Below are positions 1 to 8,450 of a stretch of 64,000 bases of DNA, one piece after another (the stretch's first letter is position 1; each line of letters begins with the position of its first letter). The translations under genes and the position numbers were made by a program. The notes beneath the pieces were generated by a model. It had not been told where the DNA came from, made no database searches, and saw only the letters and a program-made list of their open reading frames with translations. The stretch is from UKL13-3 sp044353855 (GTDB taxonomy: Bacteria; Bacteroidota; Bacteroidia; UKL13-3), in contig JBILBF010000003.1 in the NCBI GenBank assembly GCA_044353855.1, forward strand, positions 310,001-374,000. The letters are read 5' to 3'.

Positions 1-803
1 ATACCTTCTGTTTTTAATCCTTCAATAGTTGGTTTGATAATACGCTCTTCCACTTTTTGTAAAAAAGCATCATCGGCAAATGGAACCGGAGATACAGCTC
101 CCATACCACCTGTGTTTAATCCCACATCACCTTCGCCTATGCGTTTGTAATCTTTTGCACTGGGTAATACTTTATAATTTGTTCCATCTGTTAATACAAA
201 AACTGATAGTTCAATTCCTTTTAAAAATTCTTCAACAACAACTTTGCTACTAGCTGCTCCAAACTTTTGTTCGGTAATCATTGATTCTAATTCTTTCACT
301 GCAGCTTCGTTGTTTTCACAAATCAAAACACCTTTTCCGGCAGCCAAACCATCTGCTTTTAACACAACAGGCAACGAATGCTGTTTAACATACTCCACTC
401 CTGCCTGAAGATTTTCGGAAGTAAATGTTTCGTAAGCAGCCGTTGGAATATGATATTTTTTCATGAAGGCTTTGCTAAAATCTTTGCTCCCTTCCAGTTG
501 AGCTCCAGTTTTATCCGGACCCACAAATGGTATATTTTTTAGCGCGTTATCAGCATCAAAATAATTGCGCATTCCTTTTACCAAAGGCTCTTCGGGGCCA
601 ATAATAATAAGTGTAATATTTTGATTTATACAAAATTTTCCAACGCTGGCAAAATCCGATGGGTCAAGCTGAACATTGGTGGCAAGCTCAGCTGTACCAG
701 CATTTCCCGGCATCACAAACAATTTACTGCATAAAGTACTTTGTGTAAGTTTATAAGAGAAGGCGTGTTCGCGTCCACCAGAGCCCACTAAAAGAATATT
801 CAT
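1..803 (-). CDS. purD: Phosphoribosylamine-glycine ligase (GAR synthetase), C-terminus beyond window
   Basis: Catalyses the ATP-dependent joining of glycine to 5-phosphoribosylamine, the second step of purine synthesis in the cytoplasm. The reading frame runs from an ATG at 803 to the window edge without a stop, giving about 267 of the usual 420-430 residues. The N-terminus MNILLVGSGGREHA is the family's nucleotide-fold start. The ATP-grasp part follows, with KADGLAAGKGV and NTGGMG motifs. A TATATTTG box lies 19 bases upstream of the start. It is transcribed divergently from the methyltransferase gene at 952. Identity is secure; the missing C-terminus is only a window effect. Confidence 0.95.
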   Translation of the reverse strand, partial: MNILLVGSGGREHAFSYKLTQSTLCSKLFVMPGNAGTAELATNVQLDPSDFASVGKFCINQNITLIIIGPEEPLVKGMRNYFDADNALKNIPFVGPDKTGAQLEGSKDFSKAFMKKYHIPTAAYETFTSENLQAGVEYVKQHSLPVVLKADGLAAGKGVLICENNEAAVKELESMITEQKFGAASSKVVVEEFLKGIELSVFVLTDGTNYKVLPSAKDYKRIGEGDVGLNTGGMGAVSPVPFADDAFLQKVEERIIKPTIEGLKTEG

Positions 804-822
804 ATATTGCGTATTGAGGAGA

Positions 823-830
823 CAAATATA
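823..830 (-). promoter_or_regulatory. Putative purD -7 promoter box
   Basis: On the minus strand this reads TATATTTG, an exact match to the Bacteroidota consensus TAnnTTTG, 19 bases before the purD ATG. I see no clear TTG -33 element at the right spacing. Confidence 0.5.
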
Positions 831-935
831 CTAACTGCCCGTAAGTTATTACTTACTGTTTGATAAATTATAGCTTATTACAACTGTTGGATATCAATCC
901 ATAAACTCATTATCAAATCTGCACAATATTTACGT

Positions 936-943
936 TACCTTTG
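936..943 (+). promoter_or_regulatory. Putative -7 box of the THUMP methyltransferase gene
   Basis: TACCTTTG matches TAnnTTTG and ends only 8 bases before the ATG at 952. Transcription would therefore start within a few bases of the start codon, giving a leaderless or nearly leaderless mRNA. Confidence 0.5.
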
Positions 944-951
944 TAGCTATT

Positions 952-2133
952 ATGAATTTAGAAAGCACATTTAACATTGTAGCCAAAACCCAACAAGGCC
1001 TTGAGCCTTTATTAGCTGCTGAATTGGAAGCACTGGGCGCTACCAATATTGAGCAACACAAACGAGCGGTAAGTTTTGATGGCGATAAAGCCCTTTTGTA
1101 TAAAGCCAACTTATGCCTACGCACTGCCTTGCGCATTATTGTTCCCATACACAAATTTGAAGCTGTAAACGAACAAGAATTATACAATGGGGTACAAGAA
1201 GTAAACTGGGAAAAATACATGGATGTAAACGGAACACTTGCTGTAGAAGCTAGTACCAATTCCGATTTATTTAACCATACCCAATATGTTTCACTCAAAA
1301 CAAAAGATGCTATTGTGGATCAGTTTAGGGATAAATACAGTGTGAGACCAAACGTAGACATAAACCAACCCGACTTGAGGTTAAACCTGCATATTTTCCA
1401 GCATCAATGCACGCTTTCACTTGATAGTTCGGGCGAATCATTGCACCGAAGAGGGTATCGAGCAGAAGGAAACCTAGCTCCGTTAAATGAAGTAACTGCA
1501 GCAGCATTGATCATTCACAGTGGTTGGAATGGTGAAGGTATATTTATGGATTGTATGTGTGGCAGTGGAACTATTTTGATTGAAGCAGCTATGATAGCCA
1601 AAAATATCCCACCCAATTTTATGCGCAAACGTTTTGCATTTGAAGGTTGGCTAGATTTTGATGCTGTACTTTGGCAAAAAATAAAAGACGAAGCCATGGC
1701 CAATATCCACGAAAGCAAAGCAACCATTATTGGTAATGATGCTGTATTTAAAGTGGTAGAAATAGCCCGCAACAATGCACGGATTGCTGGTTTAGAAAAC
1801 GATATACATTTAACCAATATGAGACTTGAAGAACAAACACCTCCCGAACCTATAAATGGTGGTATTGTCATTATGAACCCACCCTATGGTGAGCGAATAG
1901 ATATTGGTGAAGCTGCCGACTTTTATAAAATGATGGGCGATGCCTTTAAAAAACAGTTTTCTGGATATGATGTATGGTTATTATCATCCAACAGAGAAGC
2001 ATTAAAAAAGGTAGGCCTAGCAGCCAGCAAACGACTTATTGTTTGGAATAGCCAATTGGAATGTAAGTTCCATAAGTTTGAAATGTATAGAGGAACGAAA
2101 AGAGTGGATAAAATTGATACTTTATCTAGTTAA
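952..2133 (+). CDS. THUMP-domain class I SAM-dependent RNA methyltransferase (RlmL N-terminal/Trm14-like)
   Basis: Predicted RNA N2-guanine methyltransferase acting on rRNA (RlmL-like) or tRNA (Trm14-like). The THUMP RNA-binding domain covers roughly residues 50-160. A Rossmann methyltransferase domain follows, with SAM motif I around DCMCGSGT (200-207) and the catalytic NPPYG motif at 309-313. At 393 residues it matches the single-module bacterial family. It lacks the C-terminal RlmK half of E. coli RlmL. The ATG at 952 sits just after a TAnnTTTG box, which fixes the start. Family is clear; the exact target base is not visible from sequence. Confidence 0.88.
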   Translation: MNLESTFNIVAKTQQGLEPLLAAELEALGATNIEQHKRAVSFDGDKALLYKANLCLRTALRIIVPIHKFEAVNEQELYNGVQEVNWEKYMDVNGTLAVEASTNSDLFNHTQYVSLKTKDAIVDQFRDKYSVRPNVDINQPDLRLNLHIFQHQCTLSLDSSGESLHRRGYRAEGNLAPLNEVTAAALIIHSGWNGEGIFMDCMCGSGTILIEAAMIAKNIPPNFMRKRFAFEGWLDFDAVLWQKIKDEAMANIHESKATIIGNDAVFKVVEIARNNARIAGLENDIHLTNMRLEEQTPPEPINGGIVIMNPPYGERIDIGEAADFYKMMGDAFKKQFSGYDVWLLSSNREALKKVGLAASKRLIVWNSQLECKFHKFEMYRGTKRVDKIDTLSS

Positions 2134-2189
2134 TCAATTTACAAGAAATAGAATTATACCCACCTTAAACCTTTCTATACAATAATTGT

Positions 2190-2197
2190 TAAATTTG
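2190..2197 (+). promoter_or_regulatory. Putative nifU-like gene -7 box
   Basis: TAAATTTG matches TAnnTTTG, 19 bases before the ATG at 2217. There is no obvious TTG -33 element. Confidence 0.4.
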
Positions 2198-2216
2198 TAA
2201 TCTTATTTAAACTAAA

Positions 2217-2792
2217 ATGACTGAAGTAAAAGAATACCTAGACGTATATGCGGAGGAAACTCCCAACCCAGAAACGATGAAATTCGTTTTTAACAAAATG
2301 ATTTTACCCGATGATAGTGCTGATTTTCCAACAAAAGAAAGTACAACATCATCTCCATTGGCAAAAAACTTATATGAATTCAACTTTGTGAATGGGGTAT
2401 TTATCATGAACAACTTTGTAACCATTACCCGCACAGAAGGGGCTGAATGGAATGAAATAATCCCAATTGTACGCGAGTTCTTAAAAGCATATGTTGAAGC
2501 AAAAGAGCCTATCGTATTCCAATCCGAAAAAACAATTGTTGGAGATTGGGGAGCAGATACTGCTACAGTTGAAAAAATTATTGATGTATTGGATACTTAC
2601 GTAAAACCCGCAGTAGAAGTAGATGGCGGAATGATTTCCTTTAAATCGTTTTATAATGGCGTTGTAACTGTAGAAATGAAAGGTTCATGCAGCGGTTGTC
2701 CATCCTCAACTGTAACACTTAAACGAGGGATAGAAGGAATGTTGCAGCGCATGGTACCTGAAGTAACTGAAGTAATTGCAGAAGCTCTATAA
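2217..2792 (+). CDS. NifU/Nfu-type Fe-S cluster scaffold protein
   Basis: Carries and delivers Fe-S clusters to apoproteins in the cytoplasm. The N-terminal half (about 10-95) has the Nfu N-terminal domain, including the opening TPNPETMKF motif. The C-terminal half (about 115-185) is the NifU-like domain with the cluster-binding CxxC at C158 and C161 (GSCSGCPSS). The length of 191 residues is usual for Bacteroidota Nfu proteins. No isc or suf genes lie nearby. A strong hairpin terminator follows directly, so it is probably a single-gene transcript. Confidence 0.92.
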   Translation: MTEVKEYLDVYAEETPNPETMKFVFNKMILPDDSADFPTKESTTSSPLAKNLYEFNFVNGVFIMNNFVTITRTEGAEWNEIIPIVREFLKAYVEAKEPIVFQSEKTIVGDWGADTATVEKIIDVLDTYVKPAVEVDGGMISFKSFYNGVVTVEMKGSCSGCPSSTVTLKRGIEGMLQRMVPEVTEVIAEAL

Positions 2793-2812
2793 TAGACTAG
2801 ATGTTTAAACAT

Positions 2813-2851
2813 AAAAAAAGGCTGTTCAAGAATATTGAACAGCCTTTTTTT
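2813..2851. terminator. Bidirectional intrinsic terminator between nifU-like and usp genes
   Basis: A perfect 10-bp stem (2820-2829 with 2835-2844) with a 5-base loop is flanked by an A tract on the left and a T tract on the right. It can therefore end transcripts from both convergent genes. Confidence 0.9.
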
Positions 2852-2855
2852 ATGT

Positions 2856-3680
2856 TTATTTATGCAATACCAATAAAGGTATTTTTGTGTGATAAGCCAT
2901 TTTTTTGCTCAAACTGCGGTGAAACAACCTGTCGAAAAAACTACGGTTGTGTTTTGCCAACACCAATAAATTTGTATTATGGGTTCCAATAAAGTCCTCA
3001 ATGCCTTCAGATATATCGATTTTGTCAGAAGTAACAAAAGCAATTTTTTCTTTCTTAAACTGAGCTTTGTTTTTGTTAAATATGCTACCTTCTACATTAA
3101 AAAACCGATCAAAATCTGTTTTAACATGCAAAACAGAAATTTGTGCATCATTTAATTCAGCAAAAAACAATAAGCGTGAAAGAGCCGGAAATTCAGGTTC
3201 GGTATAGTCACTTGCATATAAAATATGCTTAATTTCTTTATAGTCTGCCGAAGGAGGAATAACCAATACGGGCACTTCACTTTTACCAATAATTGTAGCT
3301 GCATTACTTCCTATCAACAACTCTTTCAGTCCACTAGCACCGGTCGTTCCCATCACAATTAAATCTATACTATTTAGCTTAGTAAAATTTTCAATCTCAT
3401 CATTTACAAACCCAGTTACATGGTTAGTTTTATATGAAACACCTGCCGGTTGAAGAAATGTTGATACTAATTTTGCTAAGCCATTAACAGCAATTTCATC
3501 AATTTCAGCTATTAATGTTGAATATACTTCTGCTGGAAATGTAGCATCCATTACAGGAATATTTTTTACGTTTAATATTTCAATTGAAGCATTGGTTTGA
3601 ATGGACAATCCAATTGCATATTTTAAAGCATTATTGGCAACTTCAGAAAAATCAGTTGGAACGAGTATTTTGTTAATCAT
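2856..3680 (-). CDS. Universal stress protein, two tandem UspA domains
   Basis: Cytoplasmic stress-response protein of the UspA superfamily. The 274 residues hold two Usp domains. The first (about 1-140) begins MINKILVPTDFSEVANNALKYA and ends with MGTTGASGLKELLIGSNAATI, which resembles the ATP-binding G-x2-G-x9-G-S/T signature. The second (about 150-272) starts IKHILYASDYTEPEF and has a degenerate C-terminal signature, so only the first domain is likely to bind nucleotide. Tandem Usp proteins of this size are common in Bacteroidota. It converges on the NifU-like gene and shares its terminator. The physiological trigger cannot be read from the sequence. Confidence 0.9.
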   Translation of the reverse strand: MINKILVPTDFSEVANNALKYAIGLSIQTNASIEILNVKNIPVMDATFPAEVYSTLIAEIDEIAVNGLAKLVSTFLQPAGVSYKTNHVTGFVNDEIENFTKLNSIDLIVMGTTGASGLKELLIGSNAATIIGKSEVPVLVIPPSADYKEIKHILYASDYTEPEFPALSRLLFFAELNDAQISVLHVKTDFDRFFNVEGSIFNKNKAQFKKEKIAFVTSDKIDISEGIEDFIGTHNTNLLVLAKHNRSFFDRLFHRSLSKKMAYHTKIPLLVLHK

Positions 3681-3800
3681 GGGTTGGGTGTTTTATATTT
3701 TCAAAAATGTGAATAGTACGTTATCAAAATATTAATGATCAAACAAAGTTTAGAAACATTACTCTTCCAAAAAATGACATCCCTCAATAAATAAATAAAA

Positions 3801-4871
3801 TCATGTATCAGTCATCACAGCTTCATCATGCCGCTTGTTGGCAAGCTGCCCACACGCAGCATCAATATCTTTACCACGGCTTCTGCGTAAAGTAGCAGTT
3901 AATCCATTATCTTCTAAATAACGTTGAAATTTATACATTTTATTGCCAGAAGTATTTTGAAACTCGCCTCCATCAATGGTATTGTACTCAATTAAATTAA
4001 CTTTTGAAGGCACATATTTAGCGAAGGCTAATAATTCTTCAGCATCTTTTAACGTATCATTAAAATCTTTAAAAACAATATACTCAAATGTAACTGGATT
4101 CTTGGTTTTATTGTAATAATAGGCCAAAGCTTCACCTAAAACATCAAGGGTATTACTATCATTTATGGGCATTATATGGCTACGTTTTTCGTCATTTGCA
4201 GCATGCAACGAGAGCGCTAGATTAAATTTTACTTCATCATCCCCTAACTTTTTAATCATTTTGGCGATACCTGCTGTGCTTACTGTTATTCTATCCGAAG
4301 CCATATTTAAACCATCTTCGCCAGTAATTTTTGCAATAGCACCCAACACATTTTTATAATTTAACAACGGCTCACCCATTCCCATAAACACGATATTGGT
4401 TAACGGTTTTTGGTAATATTGTTCTGCTTGGTTTTTGATAATAACTACTTCATCGTAAATTTCATCTGCAGTTAAGTTTCGTTCTAAAGTTAATTTACCA
4501 GTTGCACAAAAACGACAACTTAAACTACAACCCACTTGAGAAGAAACGCAAGCAGTCATCCTTTTTTCAGTTGGTATAAGCACTCCTTCCACAATTGGAC
4601 CATCAAATAACCTCAAACTATTTTTAATGGTACCGTCAGCACTAATCTGTTTTTCATCAACTACAACAGCATGAATAACAAAATTTTGAGTAAGTTTCTC
4701 TCGAAGTTCTTTACTCAAATTGCTCATTTCATCAAATGAGCGTGCACTTTTTTGCCATAGCCACTCGTAAACCTGTTGTCCTCGAAACGGCTTTTCGCCC
4801 ATTCCAACAAAGGATTCCTTTAATTCGACAAGAGTTAAAGATCGTATATCTTTTTTAGCAATTACGTTCAT
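3801..4871 (-). CDS. rlmN: 23S rRNA/tRNA adenine C2-methyltransferase RlmN (radical SAM)
   Basis: Methylates C2 of A2503 in 23S rRNA, and A37 of some tRNAs, by radical SAM chemistry. The CxxxCxxC cluster motif (CSLSCRFC) lies at about 115-122. The FMGMGEPLLNY motif and a C-terminal segment with RRSRGKDIDAACGQL complete the family pattern. I place the start at the ATG at 4871, 356 residues. The longer frame would begin seven codons upstream, but a TATCTTTG promoter box (4879-4886) overlaps that extension, so those codons are probably not transcribed. It is divergent from lysS. Confidence 0.95.
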   Translation of the reverse strand: MNVIAKKDIRSLTLVELKESFVGMGEKPFRGQQVYEWLWQKSARSFDEMSNLSKELREKLTQNFVIHAVVVDEKQISADGTIKNSLRLFDGPIVEGVLIPTEKRMTACVSSQVGCSLSCRFCATGKLTLERNLTADEIYDEVVIIKNQAEQYYQKPLTNIVFMGMGEPLLNYKNVLGAIAKITGEDGLNMASDRITVSTAGIAKMIKKLGDDEVKFNLALSLHAANDEKRSHIMPINDSNTLDVLGEALAYYYNKTKNPVTFEYIVFKDFNDTLKDAEELLAFAKYVPSKVNLIEYNTIDGGEFQNTSGNKMYKFQRYLEDNGLTATLRRSRGKDIDAACGQLANKRHDEAVMTDT

Positions 4872-4878
4872 GTTGCAA

Positions 4879-4908
4879 CAAAGATAGACCATTCAGGTTT
4901 AGCATCAA
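4879..4908 (-). promoter_or_regulatory. rlmN promoter (-33 TTG and -7 TATCTTTG)
   Basis: On the minus strand a TTG (4906-4908) is followed after 19 bases by TATCTTTG (4879-4886). This is the Bacteroidota TTG-N19-TAnnTTTG arrangement. The -7 box ends 7 bases before the rlmN ATG, predicting an almost leaderless message. Confidence 0.65.
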
Positions 4909-4938
4909 AAAACCATTATTAAATGGCGAACGTTTGGT

Positions 4939-4946
4939 TATTTTTG
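4939..4946 (+). promoter_or_regulatory. Putative lysS -7 box
   Basis: TATTTTTG matches TAnnTTTG, 22 bases before the lysS ATG, and faces away from the rlmN promoter. The -33 element is not evident. Confidence 0.45.
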
Positions 4947-4968
4947 CACATCTTTAAAAAACATTGGA

Positions 4969-6498
4969 ATGGAATTGAACGAACAAGAATTATTGCGCAG
5001 GCAAAAACTACAAGAACTGGAGAGTATGGGTATTAATGCATATCCAGCCGAATTATTTGATATCAATACTTCCTCTAAAGACATCCATACGCATTACCAA
5101 GCGGATAAAATTGAATTTAAAAATATTTCGATTGCAGGCCGCATCATGAGTGTGCGTGATATGGGAAAAGCTGCCTTTTGTGTAATACAAGATGCAACTG
5201 GTAAAATTCAATTATATATAAGACGTGATGATATTTGCAAAGGCGAAGACAAAGGTTTATATGATACTGTATTTAAAAAACTATTGGACATTGGCGATAT
5301 TATTGGTGTAAAAGGATTTGTATTCACAACTAAAACGGGTGAAACTTCCATCCATGTTGAAGAATTAAAATTGCTTGCAAAATCATTAAAACCCTTACCA
5401 ATTGTAAAAGAAAAAGATGGTGAAACTTTTGATGCAGTTACAGATGCCGAATTTAGATACCGCCAACGGTATGTTGATTTAATTATCAATCCTGCAGTAA
5501 AAGAAACTTTTATAAAACGCACTCAATTGGTAAATACCATTCGTGAATTTTATAACGAGAAAGGATATTTAGAAGTAGATACTCCTGTATTGCAGGCAAT
5601 ACCTGGTGGAGCAGCTGCACGTCCGTTTACTACTCACCACAATACATTGGATATGCCGATGTATTTGCGCATTGCAAATGAACTGTATTTAAAACGATTA
5701 ATTGTAGGTGGATTTGATGGCGTGTATGAGTTCTCTCGGAATTTTAGAAACGAAGGAATGGACCGCACCCACAATCCAGAATTTACTGTTATGGAATTGT
5801 ATGTAGCTTACAAAGACTACAATTGGATGATGGATTTAACAGAGGAATTAATTGAAAAAATTGCACTTAACTTACATGGTAAAACTGAAATTGTAGTTGG
5901 TGATACTTTGATTGATTTTAAAGCTCCCTTTAAGCGTGTTACCATGTTTGAATCTATTAAAGAATTTACTGGAATAGATATAAGCAAAATGGACGAAATA
6001 GCATTACGTGATGTTTGTAAACAACTAAATATTGATGTTGAAAGTAATATTGGTAAAGGGAAACTGATTGACGAAATTTTTGGAGCAAAATGTGAGGGTA
6101 ATTATATTCAACCAACGTTTATAACCGATTATCCAATTGAAATGAGTCCATTAACTAAAAAACACCGATCTCAACCTGGGTTAGTTGAACGTTTTGAATT
6201 AATGGTAAATGGAAAAGAATTGGCCAATGCTTATTCCGAATTAAATGACCCAATTGACCAACGTGCTCGTTTTGAAGAACAAATGGGACTTATGGAACGT
6301 GGCGATGACGAAGCAATGTTTATTGATCATGATTTTTTACGAGCATTAGAATATGGCATGCCACCAACTGCAGGTATTGGTATTGGTATTGATCGTTTGG
6401 TAATGATAATGACAAATAACCCCTCCATACAAGATGTTTTATTCTTCCCTCAAATGAGGCAAGAATTTAAGCCTAATGAAGAGCAAACATTATCATAA
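4969..6498 (+). CDS. lysS: Lysyl-tRNA synthetase, class II
   Basis: Charges tRNA-Lys with lysine. The 509 residues show the class II LysRS layout: an N-terminal helix, an anticodon-binding OB fold (about 55-160) and the catalytic core. Motif 2 is seen as FRNEGMDRTHNPEFT. The C-terminal GIGIGIDRLVM matches motif 3. Length is typical. It stands alone, with no gene close on the same strand. I see no clear terminator in the AT-rich 200 bases that follow. Confidence 0.97.
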   Translation: MELNEQELLRRQKLQELESMGINAYPAELFDINTSSKDIHTHYQADKIEFKNISIAGRIMSVRDMGKAAFCVIQDATGKIQLYIRRDDICKGEDKGLYDTVFKKLLDIGDIIGVKGFVFTTKTGETSIHVEELKLLAKSLKPLPIVKEKDGETFDAVTDAEFRYRQRYVDLIINPAVKETFIKRTQLVNTIREFYNEKGYLEVDTPVLQAIPGGAAARPFTTHHNTLDMPMYLRIANELYLKRLIVGGFDGVYEFSRNFRNEGMDRTHNPEFTVMELYVAYKDYNWMMDLTEELIEKIALNLHGKTEIVVGDTLIDFKAPFKRVTMFESIKEFTGIDISKMDEIALRDVCKQLNIDVESNIGKGKLIDEIFGAKCEGNYIQPTFITDYPIEMSPLTKKHRSQPGLVERFELMVNGKELANAYSELNDPIDQRARFEEQMGLMERGDDEAMFIDHDFLRALEYGMPPTAGIGIGIDRLVMIMTNNPSIQDVLFFPQMRQEFKPNEEQTLS

Positions 6499-6706
6499 AC
6501 AACAAATTTAACCTTTATTTAAGGTCAAATAGTATCAAAAAATATCATTAACTATTAATAATAAATTGATTTATAGTTATTTTAAATCACATAACCATTT
6601 CATGTTGTTTTTCCGATATTAGTTCTTTAATATTTTTTTAAAAAAATAACTGCCATTAATATAAGTATATATCAACTTGACCCTTTAAAAAAAGCAATTC
6701 AGACTA
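6499..6706. other. AT-rich intergenic region, no feature recognised
   Basis: About 200 very AT-rich bases between lysS and the frameshifted LytTR gene. I see neither a strong terminator hairpin for lysS nor an exact TAnnTTTG box for the downstream gene. Confidence 0.4.
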
Positions 6707-7445
6707 ATGAAAGATGTAATCAAAGCAGTACTTGTTGAAGATATTGAAAGCATGAGAATGGTCTTAAAAAAACTGCTATCTAGTTTCGATAAGATACAAG
6801 TAGTTGGTGAAGCATCCGATTTTGATGAAGCACAAAATATTATTAATGAAGAAAGGCCTGATTTACTTTTTTTGGACATTGATTTAAATGGACTTACATC
6901 CATTGATTTGTTGAGTAAACTAAACTATAAGCCGATGGTTATTTTTATAACCTCTCATGCTGACTTTGCTATTAAAGCCTTTGAACTTGATGCTGTTGAT
7001 TATTTACAAAAACCTATTGGTCATTATAGGCTAAAAAGTTTTAGAAAAAGTAACCAATAAATGGGAAGAATCTGATAATTGGTCAGATGAATCTAACTCA
7101 AAATTTGGAACTGAACACATTATTTTATTAACTTTTGTCAGTAAGCTTTCTTTTGTTAAAATAGGTGAAATAAACTTTATAGAAGCTTATGGAAATTATA
7201 CTAAAGTATACCTTACTGATGGAAGACTAAGTGTTACTTATAATTCAATTAAACATTGTGAAACTAGATTACCTGATGATATTTTTATTCAAATACACCG
7301 CTCAACAATTATTAATCTAAAGAACGTTGTGCGTATTGAAAAGTGGGCTAATGAAACAGGTAGAATTTTTATGCAAGGTTCTGAAAAACCATTAGAAGTA
7401 AGTCGTAATTTCTTCTTTCAAATAAAGAAAAAGTATAAGATGTAA
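6707..7445 (+). pseudogene. LytTR-family response regulator interrupted by a frameshift
   Basis: The first frame (6707-7060) encodes a complete receiver domain with acidic pair E11/D12, phospho-acceptor D57 (FLDIDL) and K102. It then runs out of frame into a stop. The second frame, readable from about 7038 to the stop at 7443-7445, encodes a full LytTR DNA-binding domain (FIEAYGNYTKVYLTDG, IHRSTIINLKNV, LEVSRNFF) but has no start codon of its own. Skipping one A in the A5 run at 7033-7037 joins the two into a protein of about 245 residues. That protein is a close relative of the regulator at 8451. It could be a recent pseudogene, a sequencing or assembly error in a homopolymer, or, less likely, a programmed frameshift. 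Confidence 0.85.
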
Positions 7446-8351
7446 TTATTTACCATTGGCAAATCGAGTCAATATTCCCAAAGGAAGTTTCAATCCACTT
7501 GTAGCTGGTAAGTATACCTCCCCTACTTCTAAATTTTTACAATACTCACTAAAATGTCCTCTGATCAAATTTTCAGTAATGAGTGCACTCATTCCGAGAG
7601 AATACATGTTTAAAATTAGAAAGTTGTTTTGGGAATCTAATAAATGAGCAATTTCGGTTAAAATTTCATTTATGTTTTCATCTAATTTCCAACGTTCACC
7701 ATTAGCACCAATTCCATAAGCAGGAGGATCTAAAATAATACCGTTGTATTTTTTCCCTCGTTTGACTTCTCGTTTGACAAACTTCAATGCATCTTCAACA
7801 ACCCAACGAATATCCGTTAAATTTGAGGACTCCATATTTTCTCGTGACCAACTAATTACTTGTTTAATTGAATCTACATGTGTTACATCAGCGCCTGCAG
7901 CTTTAGCAGCAAGTGATGCACCTCCAGTATACGCAAATAGATTTAACACCTTTGGTGCCTCACTTAATTTCATTGCACGGGTTTGATTAAAGATAAAATC
8001 CCAATTTAATGCTTGCTCAGGAAATATACCAACATGTTTAAATGATGTTAAAGAGAGGTTTAACCTAATTGTCATATCTTCGAATTGATAGTCAATATTC
8101 CATTTGTCTGAAACTGGTTTGTGCTTTCGCCACTCACCATTATGGCTTCCTTTTTGAATAAAAGATACATGAGCTAACTTTTGCCATTCGGCTTCAGGCA
8201 ATATTTTATCCCACAATGCTTGAGGTTCTGGTCTACGTGTAATAAGTTGATTAAAACGTTCCAACTTTTCGCCATTTCCTGCATCAATTAATTCGTATTG
8301 TTTCCAATGTGTTGGAGAAAACAATTTCATACTCTGTATATCCGTTATCAT
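7446..8351 (-). CDS. RlmI-like class I SAM-dependent rRNA methyltransferase
   Basis: Predicted cytosine-C5 or related rRNA methyltransferase of the SAM-dependent RlmI/YccW group. The catalytic domain has motif I (VLNLFAYTGGASLAAKAAGA), followed by an acidic residue in VTHVDSIKQ and a DPPAYG motif. At 301 residues it lacks the N-terminal PUA domain of E. coli RlmI (about 396 residues), so its RNA target may differ. Its stop codon abuts that of the frameshifted LytTR gene with no bases between. The family call is firm; the target is inferred. Confidence 0.85.
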   Translation of the reverse strand: MITDIQSMKLFSPTHWKQYELIDAGNGEKLERFNQLITRRPEPQALWDKILPEAEWQKLAHVSFIQKGSHNGEWRKHKPVSDKWNIDYQFEDMTIRLNLSLTSFKHVGIFPEQALNWDFIFNQTRAMKLSEAPKVLNLFAYTGGASLAAKAAGADVTHVDSIKQVISWSRENMESSNLTDIRWVVEDALKFVKREVKRGKKYNGIILDPPAYGIGANGERWKLDENINEILTEIAHLLDSQNNFLILNMYSLGMSALITENLIRGHFSEYCKNLEVGEVYLPATSGLKLPLGILTRFANGK

Positions 8352-8368
8352 GCCTTAATTATGAATCA

Positions 8369-8376
8369 CAAATGTA
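8369..8376 (-). promoter_or_regulatory. Putative -7 box of the rlmI-like gene
   Basis: The minus strand reads TACATTTG, matching TAnnTTTG, 17 bases before the ATG at 8351. No well-spaced TTG was found. Confidence 0.4.
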
Positions 8377-8450
8377 TACTTTAGCTGCAAACTATTATTT
8401 GCTTTATTCCACTTTGAAACGTATTTTCACCTTTTATTAAACTATAGGAC

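Noticed and set aside
930..1298. 122-codon open frame on the minus strand opposite the THUMP methyltransferase gene
   Set aside because: It is a shadow of the clear methyltransferase frame on the other strand and has no family features.
2801..2992. 63-codon plus-strand frame after the NifU-like gene
   Set aside because: It begins in the terminator hairpin and overlaps the end of the universal stress protein gene on the other strand.
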